DNA of 64,000 bases from a virus. Shown here one piece after another: positions 36,900 through 44,192 of this stretch (within the stretch, counting starts at the first letter, position 1; each line of letters starts with the position of its first letter). The stretch is taken from the IMG/VR virus record IMGVR_UViG_3300007512_000009, positions 62,001 to 126,000 of that record; one strand, written 5' to 3'. Both the position numbers and the translations under genes were made by a program. The notes under the pieces were generated by a model. The model saw only the letters and a list, made by a program, of their open reading frames with translations. It made no database searches and had not been told where the DNA came from.

Positions 36900-37998
36900 T
36901 TACGACGCATTAAAAGAATCTTTTGAAATCAACTGGATTACAGAGGGTCCAAAATCTCATAAATTCAATGAAGAAATTCGTGCGAAGGTAAACACCTATC
37001 ATGGTTCGTTCGCTCCTAACGGAACTCTAGCACTATATCTTGCTCTCAAAGCGTGTGGTATTGGTGAAGGTGATGAGGTTATTGTACCAAATTTCACATT
37101 TATTGCGACAGCAAATGCTGTGGAAATGGTAGGTGCTACTCCAGTGTTTGCTGATATTAACACTTATGATTTTCAGTTAGATGTTGGTGCCTGTGAAGGT
37201 TTGGTTACTGAGAAAACCAAAGCAATTATGCCTGCACATCTATATGGTTTTGCATGCGATATGGATGCAGTTATGGAATTCTCTGAAAGACACGGCATCT
37301 TGGTTATTGAAGACGCAGCCCAGGCACTAGGTGTGGAATGGAAAGGTAAAAGATGTGGTGGTATAGGTGATGTTGGATGTTTCTCGTTCTTCGCTGACAA
37401 AACAATAACAACTGGTGAGGGTGGATTCGTTGCTACCAACAATCCAGTTATACATGAGAAGGTTAAATACCTTAGAAATCAAGGTAGACAAGACAGAGGT
37501 ACGTTCATCCATCCAAAAATTGGTTATAACTTTAGGATGACAGATATCCAAGCATCCCTCGGACTGTCACAACTAAAGAAATTTAACACCATTGTGGAGA
37601 ACAAAACACGAATCCATAAGTTGTATACCGAGTTGCTGAAAGATGTGACTGAGGTAACAGTGGTACAGCCGACAGATGAAATTACTTCATTCATTCCTTT
37701 TAGGGTCGTGTTGACAGTAGACAATGAAAATACCTCAGAAGGGGTTATGAACTATATGAAAGAACATGAAATAGAACCCAGAACATTTTTCTACCCTTTA
37801 CATAAACAACCTTGTTTTAAAAAATATGTAGAAAATGATAAACGATATGAAGGTGATGTTTTCAGAAATTCAAATTATGCTTACGATAGAGGGGTTTGTT
37901 TGCCATCGTTTGCATCAATGACTGAAGACCAAGTGGAGTTTGTTTGTGACACCATTAAATCTTATTATGCTAATAAAAAGGTAACTGTTGATGTATAA
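36859..37998 (+). CDS. DegT/DnrJ/EryC1-type sugar aminotransferase
   Basis: A 379-residue PLP enzyme that puts an amino group on a keto sugar, usually from glutamate. VPNFTFIATANAVEMVGATP, HLYGFACDMDAV, VIEDAAQALGVEW and CFSFFADKTITTGEGG are the family motifs; Lys181 is the likely PLP-binding residue. ATG 36859 has GAGGAAG before it and is chosen over a GTG 12 bases upstream. It overlaps the GT10 gene by 41 bases. Confidence 0.9.
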   Translation: MKVPQFMPFVDLTDYDALKESFEINWITEGPKSHKFNEEIRAKVNTYHGSFAPNGTLALYLALKACGIGEGDEVIVPNFTFIATANAVEMVGATPVFADINTYDFQLDVGACEGLVTEKTKAIMPAHLYGFACDMDAVMEFSERHGILVIEDAAQALGVEWKGKRCGGIGDVGCFSFFADKTITTGEGGFVATNNPVIHEKVKYLRNQGRQDRGTFIHPKIGYNFRMTDIQASLGLSQLKKFNTIVENKTRIHKLYTELLKDVTEVTVVQPTDEITSFIPFRVVLTVDNENTSEGVMNYMKEHEIEPRTFFYPLHKQPCFKKYVENDKRYEGDVFRNSNYAYDRGVCLPSFASMTEDQVEFVCDTIKSYYANKKVTVDV

Positions 37999-38494
37999 AA
38001 TAGATGCTAGTATTACTGAACCAACTTTATTAAAAATCCAGTCGATTTCAGACGATAGGGGTTATTTAATACCAATAACAGATGATATCGACCATGATTT
38101 GTTCCATAGGTGCTATATTGTAAGCGATTATGGTAAAGGAGTCATAAGAGGTCTTCACTATCATAAACTGGAAACGAAAGTGTTTACAATAGTCAATGGG
38201 GCTGCTAAATTTATAACCCTTAAAATTTCGGAAGACATGGCAGACAGAAATGACCCATGTGAAATTTCTGATTTTATAGATGATAACCCAGATAGCGTAC
38301 AAACTTTTGTTTTAAGTAGCAGACATCACGGAGTTTTGGTGATTCCACCTTATTATGCTAATGGTTGGGTAAGTCTAGAAGATAATACCACATTAACTTC
38401 TCTCAGCAATCTTCGTTATGAAGAAGCAATGGATGATGACATTAGAATAGACCCTTATATTGTGTGCGAAGCGTGGGAAACAATAGGTAGATAA
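37991..38494 (+). CDS. RmlC-like cupin, sugar 3,5-epimerase type
   Basis: A 167-residue cupin of the dTDP-4-dehydrorhamnose epimerase type. DDRGYLIPITDD, GVIRGLHYHKLETKVFTIVN and GVLVIPPYYANGWVSLEDNT fit the RmlC fold, with the His of RGLHYH as the likely active base. It would epimerise or isomerise the 4-keto sugar. The stop overlaps the next start by one base. Confidence 0.78.
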   Translation: MYKIDASITEPTLLKIQSISDDRGYLIPITDDIDHDLFHRCYIVSDYGKGVIRGLHYHKLETKVFTIVNGAAKFITLKISEDMADRNDPCEISDFIDDNPDSVQTFVLSSRHHGVLVIPPYYANGWVSLEDNTTLTSLSNLRYEEAMDDDIRIDPYIVCEAWETIGR

Positions 38495-38703
38495 TGTCTT
38501 TTAAAGAAACAAAGACCAGAAGTGTTACTAAAACCATAGTTTGGAGATTAATTGCAATCCTGAACAGTTATTTAATTTTGATTTTAATGATATCGGATAA
38601 ACCAATGCATAATGCTTTATTAATGAATTTAACTGGATTTATTGTTTATTATTTTTACGAAAGAACTTGGGATAAAATTAAAAAAGGAAGGTACGAAGAA
38701 TGA
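38494..38703 (+). CDS. DUF2061-type small membrane protein
   Basis: A 69-residue protein. It shows ETKTRSVTKTIVWRLIAILN followed by a hydrophobic stretch with a second one ending in YERTWDKIKKG. This is the DUF2061 pattern: two membrane helices, with an Arg/Ser-rich N-terminal motif. In bacteria, small proteins of this kind sit in surface-sugar clusters. Overlaps both neighbours. Confidence 0.75.
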   Translation: MSFKETKTRSVTKTIVWRLIAILNSYLILILMISDKPMHNALLMNLTGFIVYYFYERTWDKIKKGRYEE

Positions 38704-39626
38704 AAATACTAGTGACAGGTGGTGCAGGTTACATTGGCAGTATGTTAGTACCAGAACTTTTGAAAGCGGGACATGAAGTGTGCGTTTACGATTCATTGTT
38801 GTTTGGTGGAAATAGCATGCTTCCACATTTTAGAAATTCCAATTTTACTTTTATAAAAGGTGACATTAGGGATACTGGTAAGTTGAAACAATCTGTTAAG
38901 GGTAAGGATGTTATTATTCACTTAGCCGCAATAGTTGGATATCCTGCCTGTGAGCAAGACCACAAAATCACGACAGAAGTAAACTTGGAAGCGACCAAGA
39001 AGTTAGTAGATATGCTTGATAGCAATCAAATAATTTTGTTTGGTTCTACTGGTAGCAACTACGGAAGGGTAGAAGGAGTTTGTACAGAAGAAACACCTTT
39101 AAATCCTCTAAGTCTATATGGCACAACAAAAACTGAAGCAGAGCAGTATATTATGAAAAATTGTAAAGCGGTTGCTTACAGATTTGCTACTGCATTTGGT
39201 CTTTCTCCAAGGTTAAGACTCGACCTTTTAGTTAACGATTTTACTAATAAAGCAATAAATGACAAGTATATTGTTGTTTATGAATCTCATTTTATGAGGA
39301 CTTTTATTCATGTACACGATATAGCAAGGTCTTTTTTATTTGCTTTAAATAATTTAGATAAAATGGTTGGAAACGTGTATAATGTGGGATGCGATACTAT
39401 GAATTTCAGCAAAAGAGAAGTGTGCGAAAAAATTCAAGCAGTTACCCCTTACTTTTTACATTTAGCGGATATCGGTAGTGATGCAGACCAAAGAGATTAT
39501 GTGGTGTCTTACGACAAGATTTCATCTCTTGGATTTGAAGTACATGTTGGGTTAGATGAAGGAATTCAAGAGTTGTCGGATGGAATTAAAGTTATTAAAA
39601 TACAAAACCCCTACGCAAATGTTTGA
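38700..39626 (+). CDS. NAD-dependent sugar epimerase/dehydratase
   Basis: A 308-residue extended short-chain dehydrogenase. GGAGYIGSMLVPELL is the NAD-binding motif, IIHLAAIVGYPACEQ follows, then GSTGSNYGRVEG and SLYGTTKTEAEQYI with the YxxxK pair. RTFIHVHDIARSFLFAL and GNVYNVGCDTMNFSK are typical C-terminal sugar-binding segments. The exact sugar is not decided by sequence. Confidence 0.85.
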   Translation: MKILVTGGAGYIGSMLVPELLKAGHEVCVYDSLLFGGNSMLPHFRNSNFTFIKGDIRDTGKLKQSVKGKDVIIHLAAIVGYPACEQDHKITTEVNLEATKKLVDMLDSNQIILFGSTGSNYGRVEGVCTEETPLNPLSLYGTTKTEAEQYIMKNCKAVAYRFATAFGLSPRLRLDLLVNDFTNKAINDKYIVVYESHFMRTFIHVHDIARSFLFALNNLDKMVGNVYNVGCDTMNFSKREVCEKIQAVTPYFLHLADIGSDADQRDYVVSYDKISSLGFEVHVGLDEGIQELSDGIKVIKIQNPYANV

Positions 39627-40359
39627 AGAAAAATACAAAAATAAAATGGCTGCTATTTATGATTTAATACATGAAAATAAAGATTATAAATCAGAGGTAG
39701 ACTATATAGACCATATTTACAATAGGATTAGTCCTAAAAACAAAGAAGTATTAGATGTTGGTTGTGGTACTGGTAGACATCTGGAAGTGTTTAAAGAATA
39801 TGGATATAACGCTAATGGTGTAGACCCATCAGAAGATATGATAAATGAAGCAAGGAAAAGACTGGGTGAAGATGTTAATTTGGTATGTGGTAATGCTGAT
39901 GACATTAAAGGTAAATTTGATTTAGTTGTTAGTATGTTCAATGTGGTCAATCATGTAACTGGTGAGTATGAAAACCTAGAAAATTTCTTTAAGTCTGTTT
40001 CAAGAAGGCTCAACAAGAAAGGTCTTTTTATATTTGATTGTTTTAACCGTTCTGCTTATGTTAAAGACGCACCTGATAGAATAACTAAGAAATTGATTAA
40101 CGGTGCTACTCTTACGGTAGAACCTAAAACAGATTATTATGAATCCACATTAAATTTGGAATGCAAATATAAAAGTAATAATGAAGAATTTAGTTATGAA
40201 ATTAACCATAAGATATGGCATATTAACACCATAATAGTTGCACTTTTGAAAAGCGGTCTTAGTCCAACCAATATGTACAAACATTTTAAATGTGAAGAAG
40301 CAACTCCAGAAGACTATAAGGTGGTATTTGTTTGTAAGAAAGTGAAGGCCATAAGATGA
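39619..40359 (+). CDS. SAM-dependent methyltransferase (sugar cassette)
   Basis: A 246-residue class I methyltransferase. VLDVGCGTGRHLEVFKEYGY is motif I, GVDPSEDMINEARKRL motif II and FDLVVSMFNVVNHV motif IV. It resembles the methyltransferases that decorate sugars or terminate O-antigens. ATG 39619 overlaps the previous stop by eight bases and is preferred to the longer in-frame start. Confidence 0.82.
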   Translation: MFEEKYKNKMAAIYDLIHENKDYKSEVDYIDHIYNRISPKNKEVLDVGCGTGRHLEVFKEYGYNANGVDPSEDMINEARKRLGEDVNLVCGNADDIKGKFDLVVSMFNVVNHVTGEYENLENFFKSVSRRLNKKGLFIFDCFNRSAYVKDAPDRITKKLINGATLTVEPKTDYYESTLNLECKYKSNNEEFSYEINHKIWHINTIIVALLKSGLSPTNMYKHFKCEEATPEDYKVVFVCKKVKAIR

Positions 40360-41255
40360 AATTTTTAGTTACAGGGGCAGCAGGATTTATAGGTTCACAC
40401 TTGGTAGACACTCTTATTAAAGAAGGTCATAGGGTAATCGCTGTTGATGACGAATCAGCAGACAACAAATTTTATTGGAACAAAAAAGCAACAAATCATA
40501 AAACAAGTGTTAACTGCTATGATTGTTTATTTTATATTATGAAAGATGTAGATGTTGTCTTCCATTTGGCAGCCGAGTCAAGGGTGCAAAAATGTTTGCA
40601 TAATCCGATACAAGCGGCCAAAACCAATGTAGTTGGTATATGCAATGTATTGCAGTCTGCTTCCGATAACGGAGTAAAAAGAGTGGTTTATTCTTCTACA
40701 TCTTCTGCCTATGGTCTTTCAGAGGATGTGCCCAATAAAGAAGATGCTAAGGTAGACTGTATCAACCCATATGCCTCTACTAAGGTAGCAGGTGAACTAC
40801 TATGCAAAAATTACTCCGAGTTGTTTGGTCTAGAAACAGTTATATTTAGATATTTCAACGTGTACGGTGATAGGTCACCAGTCAAAGGTCAATATGCACC
40901 GCTAGTGGGTAGGTTTTTAGACCAACATAAAAAAGGTGAATTATTGACCATTGTACCCGATGGTAGTCAAAGAAGAGATTATATTCATGTTTCTGATGTA
41001 GTTGAAGCAAACATGGTCGCAGGATTCAAGAAAGATATTAACTCTGGTGAAATATATAATGTTGGAACAGGTGTTAACCACTCTGTTTCAGAAATAGCAG
41101 ATATGGTTTCTAACAAACAGAAATGGATTGAACCCAGAGATGGTGAGGCAAAGGAAACCCTTGCAGACATCTATAAGATTAAAAATGATTTAGGTTGGAG
41201 TCCTAAAATAGAACTTAAAAATTGGATTGAAAATCAAATAAGGATTAAGAAATAA
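40356..41255 (+). CDS. UDP-sugar 4-epimerase-like enzyme
   Basis: A 299-residue NAD-dependent epimerase: GAAGFIGSHLVDTLIKEGHR, VDVVFHLAAESRVQKC, VYSSTSSAYG, NPYASTKVAGELL (YxxxK) and FRYFNVYGDRSP followed by RDYIHVSDVVEA. These match the GalE/WbpP-type group. It probably converts gluco and galacto forms of a UDP-sugar. The next gene starts on its last base. Confidence 0.88.
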   Translation: MKFLVTGAAGFIGSHLVDTLIKEGHRVIAVDDESADNKFYWNKKATNHKTSVNCYDCLFYIMKDVDVVFHLAAESRVQKCLHNPIQAAKTNVVGICNVLQSASDNGVKRVVYSSTSSAYGLSEDVPNKEDAKVDCINPYASTKVAGELLCKNYSELFGLETVIFRYFNVYGDRSPVKGQYAPLVGRFLDQHKKGELLTIVPDGSQRRDYIHVSDVVEANMVAGFKKDINSGEIYNVGTGVNHSVSEIADMVSNKQKWIEPRDGEAKETLADIYKIKNDLGWSPKIELKNWIENQIRIKK

Positions 41256-42559
41256 TGCATAAACTGACATTAGCAATGATTGTAAAAAATGAGAACGTTG
41301 ACCATTTTAGGCAGTGTTTGGAATCAGTATCACCATATATTGACTATTATATAATAGCAGATAACGGCTCCACTGACGGAACTCAAGAATTTATTAAAGA
41401 GTTTTTTGATGCTAAAGGTATAGAAGGTGAAGTTCATGACGTACCTTGGGTTGATTTTGGTCATAACAGGTCAGAAGTCCTCTCTATGTGTAAAGGCAAG
41501 GCTCATTACGCACTTATGATAGATGCGGATGACTATATTGAAGGTACTTTAGACCTTGATATGGATAAAATAATTGAAGAAGGTTATCATGGCCACGCAT
41601 TAAGAATCCATAGAGGCGACTTTACTTGGTGGAGAAACCAAATTTTTAAAACGGATGCTGATTGGAAATATGTTGGTGTTCTGCATGAATATGCAGCCTG
41701 TGATGCACCACAACCACATAATTTAGGTAGGATAGACGGTAAATATCATATTGATGCTAGAACTTTAGGTGCTAGAAATAAAAATCATGAAACAGGCGAA
41801 TCACTTGAGGGTATAGAAAAATATTCTAAAGATGCTGAAGTGCTTTTAAGTGCGTTAACTAATCCAGAAGACCCTGCATATGAACCAGACAATTCACGAT
41901 ATCAATTCTACCTAGCACAGTCGTATTTCGACTCTCAACAATGGGAGCAAGCAGAAGAAGCATACTCCCAAAGAGCAAATATGGGTGGGTGGAAAGAAGA
42001 GGTATTTTACTCAGTGTTTAGAACAGCAATTTGCAAATTACTTCAGGAAAAACCATGGCCTGATGCACAAGATACTATGCTCCAAGCATGGAATATTAAA
42101 CCAGATAGGGCAGAACCTCTATACCAAATTGCCAAGGTTCATCGGATGAATGGTAATCCGCATCTTGGTTATTTGTTTGCAAAACAAGCAACTGAAATAC
42201 CTTATCCTAAAGATGACATCCTGTTTATTAGTGATGATGTCTATAAGTGGAAAATTCTGGACGAATTTGCTGCCTCGGCATATTATATCGGTGATTACTA
42301 TAATGGTTATGAGGCAAGTAAAATATTGATAGAGTTGTTAGAGAAGGGAGAAATCCCTGAAGAAAACAGACAAAGATTCTATGATAATATTACTTATTAT
42401 GAATCCGCCATAAAGGAAGAAGATAAAAAGAAAGAAAAATGGCTAAAGGCAAAATCGGAAAAAGAAGAAGAAGAAAGACAAAAGAAACTGCAAAAAACAA
42501 AAAATATGCAAAATAAAAAGAATAAGAAAAAGAAGAAGAAGAAGAAATCTAAAGTATAA
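41255..42559 (+). CDS. GT2 glycosyltransferase with TPR-like C-terminal region
   Basis: A 434-residue protein. Residues 1-175 are a GT2 domain: LAMIVKNENVDHFRQCLESV, IIADNGSTDGTQEF and ALMIDADDYIEG (the acidic metal motif). Residues about 200-390 are helical with TPR-like repeats such as YQFYLAQSYFDSQQWEQAEE. The last 45 residues are almost only Lys, Glu and Gln, ending in a poly-Lys run. It closes the cassette; a late promoter lies over its last codons. Confidence 0.85.
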   Translation: MHKLTLAMIVKNENVDHFRQCLESVSPYIDYYIIADNGSTDGTQEFIKEFFDAKGIEGEVHDVPWVDFGHNRSEVLSMCKGKAHYALMIDADDYIEGTLDLDMDKIIEEGYHGHALRIHRGDFTWWRNQIFKTDADWKYVGVLHEYAACDAPQPHNLGRIDGKYHIDARTLGARNKNHETGESLEGIEKYSKDAEVLLSALTNPEDPAYEPDNSRYQFYLAQSYFDSQQWEQAEEAYSQRANMGGWKEEVFYSVFRTAICKLLQEKPWPDAQDTMLQAWNIKPDRAEPLYQIAKVHRMNGNPHLGYLFAKQATEIPYPKDDILFISDDVYKWKILDEFAASAYYIGDYYNGYEASKILIELLEKGEIPEENRQRFYDNITYYESAIKEEDKKKEKWLKAKSEKEEEERQKKLQKTKNMQNKKNKKKKKKKKSKV

Positions 42560-42562
42560 ATA
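42555..42562 (+). promoter_or_regulatory. Late promoter TATAAATA after the sugar cassette
   Basis: Exact consensus that overlaps the stop of the GT2 gene, 18 bases before the next ATG; ribosome site TAGGAGA. It shows that the following gene is a late, probably virion, gene. Confidence 0.82.
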
Positions 42563-42580
42563 ATACTTAGGAGATTATAT

Positions 42581-43054
42581 ATGGGCAGAGCAGGAAATTA
42601 CGACATTGTAGCAGAGCAGGGTTCAGACTTTTCTCTTTATTTACAATATTTAGAAAATGGCGGGACGGGTGTTACTCTAAATGCATACCAAGCAAGGATG
42701 CAGGTTAGAAGGTCAACAATCGATACTGGGGCTCTTTTATGGGTAACTGGTTCAACGTTAGTAAACTCTTCCACATCCCACACTAGGTCTGTTACTGGTG
42801 GAGGTTCTACTGGAGAATTTACCCCCACTGATGCAACTGCTGACCAAGTACTTGGTACAGGTGGGATAAGGTTAGATGTTTCTTCTGCAGGTGCATCTGG
42901 TACTACAGGTGGAATATTAATTACAATTGGTGCTGATACAATGGCTAATGTACCAATTGGTAGACATATCTACGATTTAGAAATTAATAGCGGGTCTTCA
43001 GCAGAGAAGATTGTCAAAGGTAGATTTGAAGTACAAGGTGAGGTTACTAGATGA
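42581..43054 (+). CDS. Late virion protein, probably fibre- or baseplate-associated
   Basis: A 157-residue protein with an exact late promoter. YDIVAEQGSDFSLYLQYLEN followed by AYQARMQVRRS, and a C-terminus with GRHIYDLEINSGSSAEKIV and VQGEVTR, match a group of structural proteins that recur in T4-like marine phages. Thr/Gly/Ser-rich beta regions lie in the middle. Attachment to fibre or baseplate is likely but not proven. Confidence 0.65.
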   Translation: MGRAGNYDIVAEQGSDFSLYLQYLENGGTGVTLNAYQARMQVRRSTIDTGALLWVTGSTLVNSSTSHTRSVTGGGSTGEFTPTDATADQVLGTGGIRLDVSSAGASGTTGGILITIGADTMANVPIGRHIYDLEINSGSSAEKIVKGRFEVQGEVTR

Positions 43055-43158
43055 CCAAAATAAAAGTATATGACCAACAACCACATAAAGTAACTCCAAC
43101 TGGTCAAAACCAAATTAAAGTAGTTAAACAACCAAACCAAGTTAAAGTTGTTAGGTAA
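43051..43158 (+). CDS. Short repeat peptide (35 aa), fibre-associated type
   Basis: A 35-residue frame whose ATG overlaps the previous stop (ATGA). Its sequence has two imperfect repeats, QNQIKVVK and PNQVKVVR, so it is not random. In related phages short peptides with this Val-Lys-Val-Val pattern follow the same structural gene, as far as I recall. Co-expressed from the late promoter at 42555. Confidence 0.5.
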   Translation: MTKIKVYDQQPHKVTPTGQNQIKVVKQPNQVKVVR

Positions 43159-43159
43159 A

Positions 43160-43188
43160 TTGACTTGATTCAGCCTTTCTGATATAAT
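43160..43188 (+). promoter_or_regulatory. Early promoter for dut
   Basis: TTGACT, 17-base spacer and TATAAT with extended TGA; AGCC (43172-43175) is 7 bases before the -10. The dut ATG with a GGAG site is 32 bases downstream. Confidence 0.85.
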
Positions 43189-43220
43189 ACTTTATACAAA
43201 CACAATTGGAGATTTATATT

Positions 43221-43817
43221 ATGAGTAAACCTACACTTAGGTACTATAGAACACACGACAACGTAATACCACCAGAAGCAGGAACTGATGAAGCGGCTTG
43301 TTATGATTTGCACTCCCATTTATTTTACACAGAGAAATTTGACGACACTTCACCCAAAAGTTATTCAGATACACCACGTAAAGTAACAATAATTACACCA
43401 GATAATGTTGCATCAACTGTTCTTCCAGTAAAACAACATAGCGGATATCATGGGTCAGAGTCCACTCATACAGTTACAATTCCTGCTCATCATAGAGCAA
43501 TTGTACCAACAGGGATTGTATTTGACATTCCAAAGGGTTATTCTGTCAGACTGCATCCACGTTCAGGGTTATCAATCAACAAAGCATTCATCGTTGCAAA
43601 CTGTGAAGGTATAATTGATTCCGATTATTTTCATGAAATCAAAGCACTCATGGTCAATAATAGCAATAAAGACATTGTTGTCGAACACGGTGATAGGATT
43701 TGCCAAGCAGAAATCGTAAAGTGCATTGAACACACAATTGAAGAAACCTTTGACGAACCGCAACAACGAACAGACAGAGTTGGTGGTCTTGGTAGCACTG
43801 GGGTTAAAACATTATGA
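43221..43817 (+). CDS. dut: dUTPase
   Basis: A 198-residue trimeric-type dUTPase that turns dUTP into dUMP. Motifs in order: AGTDEAACYDL, LHPRSGLSI, NCEGIIDSDY, GDRICQAEI and RVGGLGSTG, the phosphate loop. It is about 50 residues longer than the usual enzyme because of a Ser/Thr/Asp-rich insertion (about residues 35-80). ATG 43221 has a GGAG site; the TTG further up is not used. It overlaps the next gene by four bases. Confidence 0.94.
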   Translation: MSKPTLRYYRTHDNVIPPEAGTDEAACYDLHSHLFYTEKFDDTSPKSYSDTPRKVTIITPDNVASTVLPVKQHSGYHGSESTHTVTIPAHHRAIVPTGIVFDIPKGYSVRLHPRSGLSINKAFIVANCEGIIDSDYFHEIKALMVNNSNKDIVVEHGDRICQAEIVKCIEHTIEETFDEPQQRTDRVGGLGSTGVKTL

Positions 43818-44161
43818 ATCAAGAAAAATTGTTAGAACATCATAAAGAACTTTGTAGTACTGCTTATGAATTGATGAAAAAGAAAAACCACGACTATGCA
43901 GGTAAAGACGGAACTACACCATTTGCAAATTTTGAAAAAGCAGAAATGATGGGTCTTTGTAGTACAGAATCAGGAATGATGGTTAGAATTTTAGACAAAA
44001 TTTCTAGAATTACAACTTATATTGATTCAGGTGAACTAAAGGTAGAAAACGAAGGCTACAATGATGCTGTTATTGACCTAATTAATTACCTTGTTCTGTT
44101 TAGTGGGTATATTAAATCAAAAGAAAAGAAATTGGCTAAATTCCCACTGAGGAATGGTTGA
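43814..44161 (+). CDS. DUF1599 protein (nucleotide modification-associated domain 1)
   Basis: A 115-residue helical protein with KKKNHDYAGKDGTTPFANFE, then GMMVRILDKISRITTYIDSG and NDAVIDLINYLVLFSGYI. This is the DUF1599 family, known from phages that modify or control their nucleotides; its fold is related to MazG-like nucleotide hydrolases. Co-transcribed with dut, which suggests pyrimidine nucleotide work. The stop TGA is part of the -35 of the gene 43 promoter. Confidence 0.82.
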   Translation: MNQEKLLEHHKELCSTAYELMKKKNHDYAGKDGTTPFANFEKAEMMGLCSTESGMMVRILDKISRITTYIDSGELKVENEGYNDAVIDLINYLVLFSGYIKSKEKKLAKFPLRNG

Positions 44162-44186
44162 CAACTATCAGCCCTAGTGATATAAT
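44158..44186 (+). promoter_or_regulatory. Early promoter for gene 43, fused to stop and start codons
   Basis: TTGACA, 17-base spacer and TATAAT; AGCC (44170-44173) is 7 bases before the -10. The upstream TGA stop (44159-44161) lies in the -35, and the polymerase ATG begins exactly 7 bases after the -10. Confidence 0.9.
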
Positions 44187-44192
44187 ACAACT

